In this document: positions 63,061-64,000 of the stretch, piece by piece
Position numbering within the stretch: the stretch's first letter is position 1
How the letters are laid out: every line of letters begins with the position of its first letter
Source: Actinomycetes bacterium
GTDB taxonomy: Bacteria; Actinomycetota; Actinomycetes; S36-B12
Length of the DNA: 64,000 nucleotides
Direction of reading: 5' to 3'
Assembly (NCBI GenBank): GCA_024641635.1
Contig: JAHECS010000003.1
Span: forward strand, 113,432 to 177,431
The notes under the pieces: generated by a model
The model's database searches: none
The model's input: only the letters and a program-made list of their open reading frames with translations
Told to the model about the DNA's origin: nothing
Position numbers and translations under genes: made by a program

Positions 63061-63948
63061 TCAGCCGATGTCGACGAGACTCCACATGCCCATCAGTGCG
63101 TGCGGCATTCCGTCCGTCTCGCTCGGGACGAAGCAGTCGATGAGGTAGCGACCTGGCTTGAACGGACCCTTGACGGCGATGCTTATGCCTGGCGAGATGA
63201 CATCCACCGCGTACTGGGTCTTGGTGAAGAACGTGGGCGCTGAGCCTTGGAAGAACTTCCTGATCTGGCCGTTCTTCGTGCCGGTCTTGACCCCGCCCAT
63301 GCCGAGGAAGTGGATCTCCTTGGCCGAGTTGGCGAACTTCAGCCAGCCGTTGCCCATCGTGCCGAGCCCCTTCGTCACGAAGGCGTTGCCGCCGCCCTTG
63401 GTGCTGACGGCCCGGATCGTCCCGGTCGTGGAGTGCAGCTGCCCCTTGCGCCGTTCGCCCGACACGGTGAAGGGAGCGGGCTTCACGAGGCCCATGGCCG
63501 CTGTCTGGACACCCAGCACGTAGTAGTTGCCGGCGGGTAGGACGACCTGGAAGGTCGTGCCGGGGCTGCCGCCGCCGTACCACGTCGATGCCTGGCGGAT
63601 GTTCCGCATGCCCTGCGCGGCCGCAGCGCCCGCTGCAGGATCAGTGGGATCGCCGAAGACGGCACCGAACTGCTGCAGCACGTAGTCGAGCTGATCCGTG
63701 CGCACGACGGCGAGCTGCTCGGGGCCACCGTCGGGTCCCGGAACGATCACCGTGTCACCCACTGAGAACTCGACGACCCCGGGCCGCATCGTCGCCTGGC
63801 TGATCGTGGCCTGGTCGCCGGCGATGGCGATCGTCACCTTCGGTGGCGCGGCCCTGAGGGCGACGGCGGAGGCGGGCGAGGCGGTGGCGACAAGGCTGAC
63901 GGGCAGGAGGACGGCCGTGACGAGGCCGACCAGTGATTTCGTCTTCAT
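63061..63948 (-). CDS. Secreted protein with cupredoxin-like C-terminus
   Basis: Exported protein of 295 residues; signal peptide MKTKSLVG to ASA (about 28). The middle part is beta-rich and has no family I can name. The last 25 residues hold LIDCFVPSETDGMPHALMGM, arranging Cys272, His283 and Met286 as in type 1 copper proteins, and an earlier His213 in EIHFLGMGG could be the fourth ligand. With the adjacent multicopper oxidase it may form a secreted copper pair. AGGGGA lies six bases upstream of the ATG, within the end of the next gene (ATGA overlap). The copper role is inferred only. Confidence 0.65.
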   Translation of the reverse strand: MKTKSLVGLVTAVLLPVSLVATASPASAVALRAAPPKVTIAIAGDQATISQATMRPGVVEFSVGDTVIVPGPDGGPEQLAVVRTDQLDYVLQQFGAVFGDPTDPAAGAAAAQGMRNIRQASTWYGGGSPGTTFQVVLPAGNYYVLGVQTAAMGLVKPAPFTVSGERRKGQLHSTTGTIRAVSTKGGGNAFVTKGLGTMGNGWLKFANSAKEIHFLGMGGVKTGTKNGQIRKFFQGSAPTFFTKTQYAVDVISPGISIAVKGPFKPGRYLIDCFVPSETDGMPHALMGMWSLVDIG

Positions 63949-63998
63949 GCGGATTCCCCTGTGAGGTGGAGCAGCGTCTCGATCGAGGTGGGGCGGCG
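63945..63998 (-). CDS. C-terminal end of an upstream gene (partial)
   Basis: At the window's edge a minus-strand frame is open and ends with TGA at 63945-63947, overlapping the ATG of the cupredoxin-like gene (ATGA). The visible tail is RRPTSIETLLHLTGESA. Seventeen codons are too few to name a family. The overlap pattern matches other coupled genes in the window, so it may be the operon's previous gene. Confidence 0.3.
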   Translation of the reverse strand, partial: RRPTSIETLLHLTGESA

Positions 63999-64000
63999 AA

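Overview
The window is a stretch of very GC-rich chromosome from an actinobacterium (Actinomycetota). No ribosomal or other taxonomic marker is present, so I do not name a genus. The evidence for the phylum is strong GC codon bias with many GTG starts and GTGA/ATGA overlaps, a decaprenylphosphoryl-arabinose pathway (ubiA-dprE1-dprE2), a DosS/DosR-type sensor pair, a SigK/RskA pair beside a fasciclin protein, cydABDC, glgX-treY-treZ, and a maleylpyruvate-isomerase-like protein of the kind found in mycothiol-using bacteria. Apart from a short gene remnant beside a tRNA there is no sign of phage, plasmid, insertion sequence or CRISPR. It reads as ordinary chromosome organised in small operons.

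Layout. 1-4.9 kb: the end of a response regulator, its histidine kinase, a GerMN-type lipoprotein and a P-type cation ATPase. 4.9-7.1 kb: RskA-like anti-sigma and SigK-like sigma genes divergent from a secreted fasciclin protein, closed by a strong hairpin. 7.1-10.5 kb: an esterase, a DHPS-like protein and a secreted beta-propeller. 10.6-16.8 kb: a possible carbohydrate-catabolic group (Gfo/Idh oxidoreductase, class I aldolase, FGGY kinase, small membrane protein, class III aminotransferase, SDR). 16.8-22.9 kb: a secreted glycosidase, a SpoIIE-type phosphatase receptor, an acyltransferase-SGNH protein and an EamA exporter. 23-31.6 kb: cydA-cydB-cydD-cydC-dosS with dosR convergent, and a DosR-box-like palindrome upstream of cydA. 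31.7-35.1 kb: E1alpha-E1beta-E2 of a 2-oxoacid (probably branched-chain) dehydrogenase. 35-37.5 kb: a DinB/MDMPI-type protein, a nitrilase and an L,D-transpeptidase. 37.6-40.7 kb: a copper-linked operon (copC, copD-ctaG fusion, rhodanese lipoprotein) with a CsoR-like palindrome. 40.7-43.8 kb: a CPA2 antiporter and a long acyl-CoA dehydrogenase behind two operator-like repeats. 44-48 kb: a membrane protein, ubiA-dprE1-dprE2 and another membrane protein. 48-53.9 kb: pirin, a limonene-epoxide-hydrolase-like protein with a P450 and a membrane acyltransferase, and small unknown genes. 54-61.1 kb: glgX-treY-treZ-amidotransferase. 61.1-61.4 kb: a gene remnant and tRNA-Gly(CCC). 61.4-64 kb: a multicopper oxidase and a cupredoxin-like secreted protein.

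How the genes fit together. Two themes recur: oxygen/redox adaptation (cytochrome bd with its assembly exporter, co-transcribed with an apparent haem-GAF sensor whose partner regulator and likely target site lie in the same locus) and the cell envelope (arabinan precursor synthesis, L,D-transpeptidase, acyltransferases, secreted fasciclin and propeller proteins). Copper handling appears twice (copC/copD-ctaG and multicopper oxidase plus cupredoxin). Most regulatory calls rest on palindromes read by eye and on consensus sequences recalled from the literature, so they are hypotheses.
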